DNA of 64,000 nucleotides from JAVBTR01 sp031556065. Lineage in GTDB: Bacteria > Bacillota > Clostridia > Christensenellales > Aristaeellaceae. A program made the position numbers and the translations under genes. A model generated the notes under the pieces. That model was not told the DNA's origin. It worked only from the letters and a program-made list of their open reading frames with translations, and searched no databases. Positions 35,086 to 44,103 of this stretch are shown in pieces. Within the stretch, counting starts at the first letter, position 1. Each line of letters begins with the position of its first letter. The stretch covers positions 14,392 to 78,391 of the forward strand of contig JAVBTR010000004.1 in NCBI GenBank assembly GCA_031556065.1. The letters run 5' to 3'.

Positions 35086-38000
35086 TTAGCCTACAGCGCC
35101 GCTGTTGTAAACTACCGTCAAATAAGGCTGTTTAGTTGTATCCGAACCGCTCATGCGCATGTACCAATCGGAATAGGTAGAAGAACCAAAGTTCTTAGCT
35201 GGTTCGTACAAGCACAATCCCCCATAGGTGCCATTGACAAGGCCCTGTACCACCGCAATGGGAATGGCAAAGGTCTGTTGTTCATCCCTGCCAATGGTAC
35301 CGATCACCCCTACGTTGTATGGGATGGATGGAACCCCGCTGGGTCCTGTCAACGAAATGGCACAGAGCTGAACCGATTTTGCGGCGAAAGCGCCATTCCC
35401 CGGTTTTCTATGGAAGGTAATGGTAGCTGACTTGATCGTTGCACCGGAAAGTACATTTCTTAGATTGGCAAACCACATACAGCCGGTATTCCATGCAAGT
35501 GAAGATGAATACCCGGTATCGGAGTAAGCCCCCTGCACCACATCGTTGGTATCGGTTCGCCAACCACCCCGATAGGTTCTGGTAGTGGTAGCGTATTGGA
35601 TGGTGGTGCTGTCCGGCGTTACCGGCGCAATGGCTGTACCATAATCGGTGGTGACGCCTGAGGCGAATACCTGGCCATTTTCACCTGTACCCCGTGTCCC
35701 ATTAGGTACAGTGCCGTAAGCGAAGATGATCCCTGCATAGGCCATCATGGAATAGGAGCAGGAGCCTTTGCAGTTCTTCATGACGCCTGTTGCCGTATAG
35801 GCTTCCAACCCCTGCAAAGCATTGTACAGCCCCGTATTGTTGAGCAGAGCGTGGGTAGCTTTTAGGTAAACTGAGTCCCATGTGGTGTTATTGGCATCCA
35901 GGGTGCAGCCATTGATCTCGATGTAGTGATCCATTTGACATTCGATCAGATAGCTGTTTCGGTTGGTGCCGTTTAGGGGGCGGATCTCCCGCATGGTGAT
36001 GTTTTGCAGCAGGATATTGGCGGAGCAGCCTTTAATGGTCATATAGGTGTTCAAGGGGCAGGCGGCATAACCGTAAATGGCCAGCCTCCCTGGGCCGGAA
36101 ATGCCTGTAATATGTACCCCAGTGGATTCATACAAGGTATTGGCGCTGCTGGGCAGGTAAATGGAAACATTGTAGGATAGAAAGCGATTATTAACCTGCT
36201 TCACCGCATCCCCCAAGGAGCGGAACACTGTGGTACTGCTGCCCGACCAGTTTGGGTTCACCGTTAGCTGCACAGAACCTCGATATGCCTGGGCCACAGA
36301 AGATGAAATCACATCGTCCGCATATAGTTCCTTGAAGCCGACCTTGCCTGCAGCGCTCATTTCCATGAGGATGTTTTCATTATCCGCAGGATCGAGAAGT
36401 TGAAGAAGGAACTGCTCTGTGGTAATGGTCACGTTGTTCTTGCCAATGTAGATACCGCTGGTCTTGAGGGTATCCGCCCCAGCAATGACCCAGCTTCCGC
36501 TTGTCCAGCGTTTTAGCAGATTCGGCGTTTGGGAGGTATCCAGCCACAGCATATCGGTGTAGATGGTGGTGGGTGCGGTTGATCCCCGATATACCTTTTC
36601 TGTATTATAAGTGGATGTAAGCACCCGCAGGGCAATATTGGTACTGTTTTGCGTAATGGAGCTTTCCGCCACGGTCATGCGGCTGGGGATCTTGTTCAAA
36701 TCCTCCGGGGCAGCACACCATGGGGTGTAAACATCCCCCACCTCCAGCTTAATGTTTCTGAACATCACGGTACCTGTCGATCCCGCACTGGATGAGGTTC
36801 CCAAGGTAAAATAAGCGATGGAGATAGGTTCATAAGGCAAAATGTTGAGAATCGCTTTTTCGATTCGCACCCAATCACGAGAAGATTCGAAGTCCAAATC
36901 GGTGGATTTCAGATAATAGCCTCGCCCTGTGGTTAAAATCGTGACCCCATCGGTGCTTAAATAGCGGTAGTAGCAAAAGATACCGCCATAATATCCGCTG
37001 GCATTGGGCACCACGTTGTATCTGTAGATGTCAAATGAAATCCGAAGAACCTGCCCATTATTGCTATGCTCGAACAAATCGTCTGAAACCGATATGGTTT
37101 GGCTGGTGCCTGTGGTGGTCTGCCCAGAGCTATTTACTAAATAGCCACCAATGAATGTGGTAGTTGCATTGGAGTTCAGAGCATAGTTCCTGCCGCCATA
37201 CTTTTCCGCACGGTATAAGGTGCTGGCCTTTACGCTGGTCATAATCGCATCGGGCAGAAGCTTGAACTCCGCCGCCATGATCCTGGAAGACAGTGCTGCC
37301 GTATCATTAACGATCTGCCACGCGGTACCATTCCAGCGTTTCATAAGGTTGGGTGACACGGAAATATCCAGCCACAGCATATCCAAATATGGGTCAGATG
37401 GCGCTATGATATCCTTAACCGTCATCATGTCCTCCGGGGCCGGCTTGTAGGAGGTCGCCTTTGATCCCTGCTCGATTTGCACATCCCGGATACGTACAGT
37501 GCCCTTGTATCCAAAGATATAAAACTCAACGGAGGTTATCTCCACATAAGAGGTAGAAACGGTTAAAGATACCGTATACCGAGTCCATCCCCGGGTGCCA
37601 ATATTGCTTTGCGCTACAGTAAAGGGGTACAATGTGCCATTTGCATAACGGCCTGTATATCGAAAGAAAATGTAGCCTGCGCTGGATCGCTCTGCATTTT
37701 CCTGCATGTAGTAATAGCTGATGAAGATCATCTTCCCAGCACAATCCTTCAGAAAGTCCGGGGATATCACCAGGGTCTTTGCCGGGTAGGCATTGGTATA
37801 ATCAGCCGCATTCACTATTTCAATGGTCTGGTGGGAGTTCAGCACATAGTTCCGGGAACCGATGGCCAAGCTGGTTAGATTCGAACTAACGGTGGTGATC
37901 CTTGTGGCGTTGGCAGTGATGCCCTCCGCTTGGGTGATAAGCGCTGTTTCTGCTTCTTCCAGGCGGTTCCCCAAATTGTCCGTAATGGATTTATCTGCCT

Positions 38001-40680
38001 TCAAAGCAACGGCTTCATCGGTTTGTTGAAGTCGGGTCTGCATTTCCACCTTGGTATAATAATCTGACAGATCTGCACCAACCGAAATCCAATGGCTGCC
38101 GTTCCAGCGGCTTAACACGTTAGGGGTAAGTGAGGTATCCAGCCAAAGTTCATCCAGTGCCGGATTCACAGGCGGTGTATCAGATGCGTTTACCCCATTG
38201 CCCACATCGATGTTCTCGATGGCATCATAGATTTGCTGCTGATCCTGCTTATAGGTTTGGCTGCCGGTGACAGTGGAAACGATGCTGTCATCGGTGATCT
38301 TCAGTTCTGCTGCGCTGATCCGTTCTATTAAAGATAGCACATCAGAAGCATCCGCCTTGCTGGCTACCATTAGGCGAAGGTATTCATTGCCGGTGATATC
38401 GGCAGCATTTAAAGCCGCAATGGTGGCTTCCCTGGCAAACAATTTATCTACATCCAGGTTAGCAGCGATAAGGTTTCTAATGATGGCGTTGTCCCCAAAG
38501 ATATCCTGGGCATTCAAAGTAGCTGCCGTCACAGAGCCTTCAATGAGCTTTTCCCCGGCGTTGATGGAGACATCCGAAACATCGTCATTGTTGATCTGCT
38601 TGATTTGGGATACCACTTCACCCTGCTCGTTTACCGTAACAGAATAAAAATGACCGTCCTTCCCTTTGACAACCAGCTCCCCAACAGTAAGGGATACGAG
38701 GTTAGCCTCCGTCACAGCCAGCTTGGTGAAGTAAAACTCACCACCCACACCTTGGGTAATAATCGCGGTTTCGGATACCAAATCCTTGATCTGTGCCCAG
38801 CTAATATCCGCTGTTTGGATGCTGGCGTTGATGATGCTAGCCACAGCGGCGGTCAAGCCCGTAATGGCTGCCCAATCGATATTGGCTTCCCGGATGGCGG
38901 CGGTATCAATACTGGCTTTAGCAATCTTGGCCACATCAGCAGCCAGGGATTCAATGTTAGCCCATTTAATATCCGCACGGATGATATTGGCCGTTGTCAT
39001 TTGCGCATAGGCGATGGTAGCAATGGCAGTATACAGTTCATCTGTGGTGATTTCCCCGGCAGACAGTTCTTTGATCTTGGCCGTTACCGCCGTAAGGGCA
39101 TTGACTGTTAAGGTATCAATAAGGGCTTCCGCAATCTTGGCCTTGGTGATAGAAGCATCCGCAATGTGAACGGTCTGGATCACCGCATCCTGAATATGAG
39201 CTGCGCCAATGGCGGCAGTCTTGACCTGCAACGATCCCACAGAAGCATGCTGAAGCTGCCCGGTTCCCACACTGGCAATAGCCAACTTAGAGCCCGTAAT
39301 GGAACCGGAAGCCAATTGTTTAGCAGAAATAAGGCTGCCTTCAACGGAATTGGTAATGGCACCCAGCTTGCACACAGTATAGCGTTTCAGCAAACAATCA
39401 TAAGTGTATTGGGTCATGCGCAGGGAAAGTTCCATGCTCAGGGTAGGGGCGATCACCCGAACGCTGTCCCCTAAGAAAATATCGCTGAGGGGTTTGTAGT
39501 CAGCATACTCCTGGGTATCCCCAATGTTGATAAAATCCACATCAATGGTGATGGCAGGCAGATCACAACCATCTGCCAGAGCCTTTTGTGCTGCTTCCCG
39601 CAGCTTGGCTTTGGCCTGAGCCTCTGTCATATCATCCGATACCCTGGCTTCGCTTACATGAAGATGAACCCATTTGGGATGGGGATAACTGTTAATATAA
39701 GGGCTGTCGATAAACAACTCGTTGAGATAAAGCAGCTCGCCATCCTTGGTTTCCCCTGTGGGCAGAATACGGGTAACGATGTTGGTCTCATCCACATCGT
39801 AGGAGATACCTAACAAATTCTTGGCCTCACGAATCTGTATATCTGAATCCGTACCCACCCGCTTCACCATGTAAACATCGTACCAGTCCCGCGCCAGTTC
39901 CCCGGTGAAATGATCTGTAACACCCTTATCCCCCATCAACGCTTCCACAGGATTGATGTTTTCAAAGGTGATTTCATCTGCCGTGCCTGTGAGATCGGTA
40001 TAGACGGTGAAATCGTGGGGTGATTGGGTACGGGAGAATATGTTATTGACCACGTTGACGCCCGACACCCCAGCGTTGGGCTTATAGGAAACGATCATGT
40101 TATCCATGAGATCGTAGAAGATATGCCGTGCATAAGCCGTCACTTGGGTCAGCTCCGGCACGATGCGATAAATCCGAAAGGGCTGCTCCCGAAGCTGCCG
40201 GGATTCGATGATCTGCCCCGTGGCAATGGCCGTGGAATCCTCCGTGCGCACATAGGTAAGATACTGTGTGGACATATACCCCCGCTTGCCATCCGGGCAG
40301 ACCACTTCAAACCAATCATCGTTGGTCTTGGCGATCAGCACCACTTCTGTGCCCTTGCGGTAAGTGGCGATCCATTTATAGGTGGTGCTGGGGCCGGAGC
40401 GGAGATTAAGGGGATCGACCTGGGTGGTCACCCGATAAATCACCCTGGCATCGGTTTGAGAGATCATATTCACACGAGGCGTTGGCGCAGCAGGCACAGG
40501 CGCCTTGATGACGTTCCCCACCTGCAACCGGGTCCATTTGCCGTTATCATCTAGGGGATGGGTCAAGGTTAGCTCCCACTCGCCATTTAAAGTTTCCGTT
40601 ACGGAGCAGGCGGTAGGCGTAACCGCGCCAAGGCCCAGGGTTGAAAAGTCCGTTACATTGGATGGAAATACACAAATCAA
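35086..40680 (-). CDS. giant tail fibre/tail endopeptidase protein
   Basis: 1864 residues. In order: an N-terminal prophage tail-endopeptidase (Gp18-like) domain, interrupted near 105-165 by an SH3 domain (LNLRSGPSTTYKWIATYRKG); a helical repeat region near 455-640 (repeated I-x-x-A-x-I steps such as SIDTAAIREANIDWAAITGL); three copies of an LWLD-SxxPN-RWNG-W motif near 860, 1120 and 1390; a beta-helix-like stretch near 1500-1650; and a C-terminal carbohydrate-binding-like module (about 1700-1864). Start: TTG 40680, 10 nt from GGAGG; the GTG at 40689 is only 1 nt from it. The host receptor determinant is likely at the C-terminus. Confidence 0.85.
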   Translation of the reverse strand: MICVFPSNVTDFSTLGLGAVTPTACSVTETLNGEWELTLTHPLDDNGKWTRLQVGNVIKAPVPAAPTPRVNMISQTDARVIYRVTTQVDPLNLRSGPSTTYKWIATYRKGTEVVLIAKTNDDWFEVVCPDGKRGYMSTQYLTYVRTEDSTAIATGQIIESRQLREQPFRIYRIVPELTQVTAYARHIFYDLMDNMIVSYKPNAGVSGVNVVNNIFSRTQSPHDFTVYTDLTGTADEITFENINPVEALMGDKGVTDHFTGELARDWYDVYMVKRVGTDSDIQIREAKNLLGISYDVDETNIVTRILPTGETKDGELLYLNELFIDSPYINSYPHPKWVHLHVSEARVSDDMTEAQAKAKLREAAQKALADGCDLPAITIDVDFINIGDTQEYADYKPLSDIFLGDSVRVIAPTLSMELSLRMTQYTYDCLLKRYTVCKLGAITNSVEGSLISAKQLASGSITGSKLAIASVGTGQLQHASVGSLQVKTAAIGAAHIQDAVIQTVHIADASITKAKIAEALIDTLTVNALTAVTAKIKELSAGEITTDELYTAIATIAYAQMTTANIIRADIKWANIESLAADVAKIAKASIDTAAIREANIDWAAITGLTAAVASIINASIQTADISWAQIKDLVSETAIITQGVGGEFYFTKLAVTEANLVSLTVGELVVKGKDGHFYSVTVNEQGEVVSQIKQINNDDVSDVSINAGEKLIEGSVTAATLNAQDIFGDNAIIRNLIAANLDVDKLFAREATIAALNAADITGNEYLRLMVASKADASDVLSLIERISAAELKITDDSIVSTVTGSQTYKQDQQQIYDAIENIDVGNGVNASDTPPVNPALDELWLDTSLTPNVLSRWNGSHWISVGADLSDYYTKVEMQTRLQQTDEAVALKADKSITDNLGNRLEEAETALITQAEGITANATRITTVSSNLTSLAIGSRNYVLNSHQTIEIVNAADYTNAYPAKTLVISPDFLKDCAGKMIFISYYYMQENAERSSAGYIFFRYTGRYANGTLYPFTVAQSNIGTRGWTRYTVSLTVSTSYVEITSVEFYIFGYKGTVRIRDVQIEQGSKATSYKPAPEDMMTVKDIIAPSDPYLDMLWLDISVSPNLMKRWNGTAWQIVNDTAALSSRIMAAEFKLLPDAIMTSVKASTLYRAEKYGGRNYALNSNATTTFIGGYLVNSSGQTTTGTSQTISVSDDLFEHSNNGQVLRISFDIYRYNVVPNASGYYGGIFCYYRYLSTDGVTILTTGRGYYLKSTDLDFESSRDWVRIEKAILNILPYEPISIAYFTLGTSSSAGSTGTVMFRNIKLEVGDVYTPWCAAPEDLNKIPSRMTVAESSITQNSTNIALRVLTSTYNTEKVYRGSTAPTTIYTDMLWLDTSQTPNLLKRWTSGSWVIAGADTLKTSGIYIGKNNVTITTEQFLLQLLDPADNENILMEMSAAGKVGFKELYADDVISSSVAQAYRGSVQLTVNPNWSGSSTTVFRSLGDAVKQVNNRFLSYNVSIYLPSSANTLYESTGVHITGISGPGRLAIYGYAACPLNTYMTIKGCSANILLQNITMREIRPLNGTNRNSYLIECQMDHYIEINGCTLDANNTTWDSVYLKATHALLNNTGLYNALQGLEAYTATGVMKNCKGSCSYSMMAYAGIIFAYGTVPNGTRGTGENGQVFASGVTTDYGTAIAPVTPDSTTIQYATTTRTYRGGWRTDTNDVVQGAYSDTGYSSSLAWNTGCMWFANLRNVLSGATIKSATITFHRKPGNGAFAAKSVQLCAISLTGPSGVPSIPYNVGVIGTIGRDEQQTFAIPIAVVQGLVNGTYGGLCLYEPAKNFGSSTYSDWYMRMSGSDTTKQPYLTVVYNSGAVG

Positions 40681-40722
40681 GGCACTCACGCCTCCTTACA
40701 TCATTTTATCGCCACACAAAAC

Positions 40723-40751
40723 TTGCTATCATCCGGCTGTTGTGGGATAAT
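40723..40751 (+). promoter_or_regulatory. promoter for the GNAT cargo gene
   Basis: TTGCTA, exact 17-bp spacer, GATAAT, 31 bp ahead of ATG 40782 and opposite to phage late transcription. Confidence 0.6.
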
Positions 40752-40781
40752 AGCTTCATAGTCGAAAAGGGGTATAATATA

Positions 40782-41228
40782 ATGAAGTTTGTCGAGATAG
40801 AAAAAAATCATTATCCTTTGCTTGCCAAGCATTATGTTGAAATATATAACGCTCCGCCATGGAATGATCAGTGGACAGAAACGCTTGCAATTGAAAAGCT
40901 GGATGAAATGATGGATTGCCGGGGTGCCTTTGGGTTGATCTGCTTCGATGATAATGATCGTTTTGCAGGTGCCATTCTAGGCAATCCAGAGGTTTATTTC
41001 GACTGCAAGCAATTCTTCATCAAAGATTTTTTCGTTTCGGTGGTGCTACAGGGACAAGGAATCGGAACATTATTAATGGCTGAATTTGAAAAACGATTAG
41101 CCGATAAGGGGATAGATAAAGTTTACTTATTTACCTCTAAGGGTGAGCAAACAGAAGATTTCTACAAAAAGCGTGGTTTTCGCACATGGAGTGGCATGGT
41201 TCTCATGGGCAAAGACATCAATAATTAG
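40782..41228 (+). CDS. GNAT-family N-acetyltransferase (prophage cargo)
   Basis: 148 residues. The acetyl-CoA-binding motif is seen as VVLQGQGIGTLLMAEFEKRL near residue 88 (Q-x-x-G-x-G), followed by the motif B region DKVYLFTSKGEQTEDFYKKRGF. The substrate is unknown. It runs against all neighbouring phage genes, with its own promoter, so it can be expressed in the lysogen. AAGGGG is 9-10 nt upstream. Confidence 0.85.
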   Translation: MKFVEIEKNHYPLLAKHYVEIYNAPPWNDQWTETLAIEKLDEMMDCRGAFGLICFDDNDRFAGAILGNPEVYFDCKQFFIKDFFVSVVLQGQGIGTLLMAEFEKRLADKGIDKVYLFTSKGEQTEDFYKKRGFRTWSGMVLMGKDINN

Positions 41229-41254
41229 CCGCATTCGTGATAATCACACGCATT

Positions 41255-41953
41255 CTAAAACCTGCGCCAATTAGGCGTTATAACGATTTTACTAACTCCG
41301 CCTGTCCAGGAAATAATGTTATTGCCCGGTAAAAGTTCTGGGTAATCGCCGCTCATGTTGTTGTTTTTCGAAGTGTAATTCATATAGGTTTCCATTAGCG
41401 GGGTATCGATGGTGACCGTTCCTGCAATGCCTAATAGTTCAAAATAAGTCGCACCTACCACAATGCTAGCATTGCTGGATAGCGTCACCTGCAGCACTGG
41501 TTCAGAGAATACATTGCCGGGATTATTCACAATGGTGCCGGAAGAAGTAACCGTGATGTTGCTAATCCCCGATAGATAGAAAAAAGGCTGGCAACGGAAG
41601 TTAACAGCGAAAGTTCTATGGGGATGCCCTCGAAGAATCTGCTCAAAGCTAATTTGATTCACGATCCGTGCATAATAAAAGCCACCCTGCCGATTGGCAA
41701 AAGTGACCTTCCCATCGCCTCGCAGCCAGCCCATGAGGGCATCGAGGCTGTTTAGATTTTCGATAATGCACTCCACACTGATGATGATATCATCATAGAC
41801 ATCAGCGCCTTCTAAGGTAGTCAGTGTTCCGCTTCTGCCCGGTACAGGGGTAAAAGTAGCCCGCTCAGAGGGCCTAATGATCACCGACTGGCTTACCACA
41901 TGAATACCGTACTGGGTGCATTTAGCACCATTCCATTCAAACCAGGATTGCAA
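41255..41953 (-). CDS. distal tail (Dit-like) protein
   Basis: 232 residues. Phage tail component of the Dit/SipH type: WFEWNGAKCTQYGIHVVSQS at the start, RSGTLTTLEGADVYDDIIIS, and a beta-rich C-terminus (ITVTSSGTIVNNPGNVFSEP, a galectin-like insertion usual in Dit). It forms the tail tip hub between tape measure and fibre. TTG 41953 is 7 nt from GGAGG; the ATG at 41959 is too close, so the start is uncertain. Confidence 0.82.
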   Translation of the reverse strand: MQSWFEWNGAKCTQYGIHVVSQSVIIRPSERATFTPVPGRSGTLTTLEGADVYDDIIISVECIIENLNSLDALMGWLRGDGKVTFANRQGGFYYARIVNQISFEQILRGHPHRTFAVNFRCQPFFYLSGISNITVTSSGTIVNNPGNVFSEPVLQVTLSSNASIVVGATYFELLGIAGTVTIDTPLMETYMNYTSKNNNMSGDYPELLPGNNIISWTGGVSKIVITPNWRRF

Positions 41954-42075
41954 AATCATCACCTCCCAAGGTATAAAAAGGGCACCTACCCTGTTTGTAC
42001 TGGGAGGCGCTCTTTAATACCCATTTAAATTTTACTAGAATGCATTGTCCAAACGCAAAAGAGACCGCTTCTTAT

Positions 42076-42321
42076 TCACCATTCGCACTTGTTGCTATCG
42101 ATTTTCCAACCAAACAACTGCATAAAGTCACCATAACATTCCTCGCATATCCAATGCTGTTTATCTAAAGTGCTATATCCTCTCGGATTGTCCTGATTAA
42201 TCTTTTCCCAGCAAAAAGAACAGTGTTCATGATCCCATGTTGGTAATTCTTTGAATACCGCTTTAATTAATACCACTCCTTGAAGATAGGCTTTGGGAGT
42301 TTGCATTCGCCACTCAGTCAT
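42076..42321 (-). CDS. small CxxC protein of unknown function (prophage cargo)
   Basis: 81 residues with two CxxC pairs (HCSFCWEKI and WICEECYGD), a probable zinc-binding fold. GGAGG precedes ATG 42321 at a good distance. Its RBS/start region is duplicated at 44049-44081, on the other side of the WG-repeat gene. Not a recognisable tail protein. Confidence 0.6.
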   Translation of the reverse strand: MTEWRMQTPKAYLQGVVLIKAVFKELPTWDHEHCSFCWEKINQDNPRGYSTLDKQHWICEECYGDFMQLFGWKIDSNKCEW

Positions 42322-42341
42322 ACATCAACCTCCGAGTATTG
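42309..42341. repeat. 33-bp direct repeat, copy A
   Basis: 29 of 33 positions match copy B at 44049-44081, in the same orientation. It spans the ribosome binding site and the first codons (MTEW) of the small CxxC gene. Confidence 0.75.
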
Positions 42342-42371
42342 TATATTCCGCATCCCGCATCCACAAACAAC

Positions 42372-43880
42372 CTATTTTTCCTTCCACACGATCTGTCCGT
42401 CGCAGTTAATATACATCATCACATTGTCTCGTACCACCATGGCAAGACCACCGAAGAAATTGCCGGCATCACTCCATTGTGGCTCAAGCACAAATTTGCC
42501 TGCGGCATTTATATACCCATAAGAATCCATGCCGTCCTCATCCTCAACACAAACGGCCTGCAAACCTTCGCTGAAATATTCCCCACCAGTGATCCTTCCG
42601 GGTTCATATAAGAACAGGGACGATTTCTCCGGTTCTCTATCATAATTCCAAGCTGGTTCATAAGTCGGACTAATGCAAGCAAAGCGGCCCTTTTCGTGCC
42701 CGTCCATTGTATAAAGAATTTGGAGAGGATCCCAGTCGCTTATTATCGTATCATGAGCAGGATCAAGCTCGTATAACCAAATACCCTCTACTCTAAGCAG
42801 CTCTCCTTTATCAATATGATAAAGTACGCTTTCGGCTTTATTGTCAACATTCTGATAAAAGTATCCATCCACCACAGTGGGGCGACCACCCTCGTGCGCA
42901 ATAGATTTCACTGGCGGCATTACTTCTTTACCTTCATTATCAAGAAAGGTTAGGGTAGCGCTTTGGTTCTTAACATCAATGAAATACATAGCCGCATAAC
43001 CGTTAACAATGGGACGAAAATCATTATATATAGGCTCTGCCAGTACTTCTGCCTTGCCTGCTTCTATCTTGGCCAAGCCATACATAACATGAAAATAGGG
43101 CCACCCCTGTTCACCTGTCTCTATGGTTTTTCTAACAATCACCAGCTCATCTTGGACACGAGTAAGCGGCTGGATCCCCTCCGGGAAAAGAACATGCTTC
43201 CCATTTTCATCGATCAAATAGCTGTCCACGCCATTTGAGTCCAGCTTTTGGGTCATCACAAGAGCATAACCTTCAGAAAACACCGCTTGGCTGCATTCGC
43301 TGGACAAGCATTCCATAAACGTGTTACTTAATTGATACCGAGGCATCTCATCATACTGCATGGGAATGGCCAGCTCTCCCGTTGCTCTGTCCAGATAGCC
43401 ATAACAGCTTTCGTCCCTTGCGATCACCAGCAAACGAGTAGAAGTAGGGTCCGCACTATGCTGATCGTAAATATCTCCATAATCGGATACGATGTATTTC
43501 CCACTGACAATGTCATATATACCCTGGCGTCCTTGATCATCTATCACAGTGTAGGAAATGATATTTCGCCTAATTGACGGCATAGGGCCCAAAACAATTT
43601 CGCCCTGCCGGTTAATCAAATAACAGCTATCGTCATCTCCCACCCGGGCGACATCGCCCATGAAGGACTCTGCCCAACTCCATTTGGGCTCGATCACCAC
43701 ACGACCAGACCTATCCATATATCCCCAAAGTCCTTCTTCGATGAGATGCCGGTATTCACTTGTAGCAATGCCGATAGGGTAGTATAAGTCTTCTTCTACA
43801 GATACAACATCCGCCAATGCCAGGAAAGGACACAGACAAAAGGCACAAAGCGCAGATAAGAACCGTTTGATATAGTTCAT
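42372..43880 (-). CDS. secreted WG-repeat protein (prophage cargo)
   Basis: 502 residues. ATG 43880, with GGAGG 5 nt upstream, gives a clear signal peptide (MNYIKRFLSALCAFCLCPFLALADV). The mature part has WG-type repeats: GLWGYMDRSGRVVIEPKW, CYLINRQGEIVLGP, CYGYLDRATGELAIPMQY, SYLIDENGKHVLFPEG and SYGYINAAGKFVLEPQW. Such proteins are usually extracellular, with unproven roles. Its placement in a tail module, flanked by direct repeats, points to lysogenic conversion cargo. TGCTTATAA near 43945 is a weak promoter candidate. Confidence 0.82.
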   Translation of the reverse strand: MNYIKRFLSALCAFCLCPFLALADVVSVEEDLYYPIGIATSEYRHLIEEGLWGYMDRSGRVVIEPKWSWAESFMGDVARVGDDDSCYLINRQGEIVLGPMPSIRRNIISYTVIDDQGRQGIYDIVSGKYIVSDYGDIYDQHSADPTSTRLLVIARDESCYGYLDRATGELAIPMQYDEMPRYQLSNTFMECLSSECSQAVFSEGYALVMTQKLDSNGVDSYLIDENGKHVLFPEGIQPLTRVQDELVIVRKTIETGEQGWPYFHVMYGLAKIEAGKAEVLAEPIYNDFRPIVNGYAAMYFIDVKNQSATLTFLDNEGKEVMPPVKSIAHEGGRPTVVDGYFYQNVDNKAESVLYHIDKGELLRVEGIWLYELDPAHDTIISDWDPLQILYTMDGHEKGRFACISPTYEPAWNYDREPEKSSLFLYEPGRITGGEYFSEGLQAVCVEDEDGMDSYGYINAAGKFVLEPQWSDAGNFFGGLAMVVRDNVMMYINCDGQIVWKEK

Positions 43881-43983
43881 AGAAACCTCCATACCGCTTA
43901 CTGAAACGAAAACGAAAAGAAACCGTTTTATTCCGTGAAGCCACATTTTTTATAAGCAAAACCGCTATTCTTTAAGCTACAGC

Positions 43984-44061
43984 TTATCCTATTTCATGCG
44001 ATTTGTGCTCGATAAAATGGAAGTGCAGCCGTGAGAGGGTAGAAAAAGGCCAATCAGTCAT
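43984..44061 (-). pseudogene. vestigial start of a duplicate of the small CxxC gene
   Basis: After GGAGGTTGATGT the frame reads MTDWPFSTLSRLHFHF and stops at 43984 after 25 codons. Only the leader and the first four codons match the gene at 42321, so this is a truncated duplicate rather than a working gene. Confidence 0.5.
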
Positions 44062-44081
44062 ACATCAACCTCCACATATTG
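44049..44081. repeat. 33-bp direct repeat, copy B
   Basis: Matches copy A (42309-42341) at 29 of 33 positions. Copies A and B bracket the WG-repeat gene, 1740 bp apart. Confidence 0.75.
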
Positions 44082-44103
44082 AATTGACACCCCTTACCTT
44101 TTC

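Noticed and set aside
38605..39111. Plus-strand 168-codon frame within the tail fibre gene
   Set aside because: Reflects the regular repeat structure of the fibre gene on the other strand.
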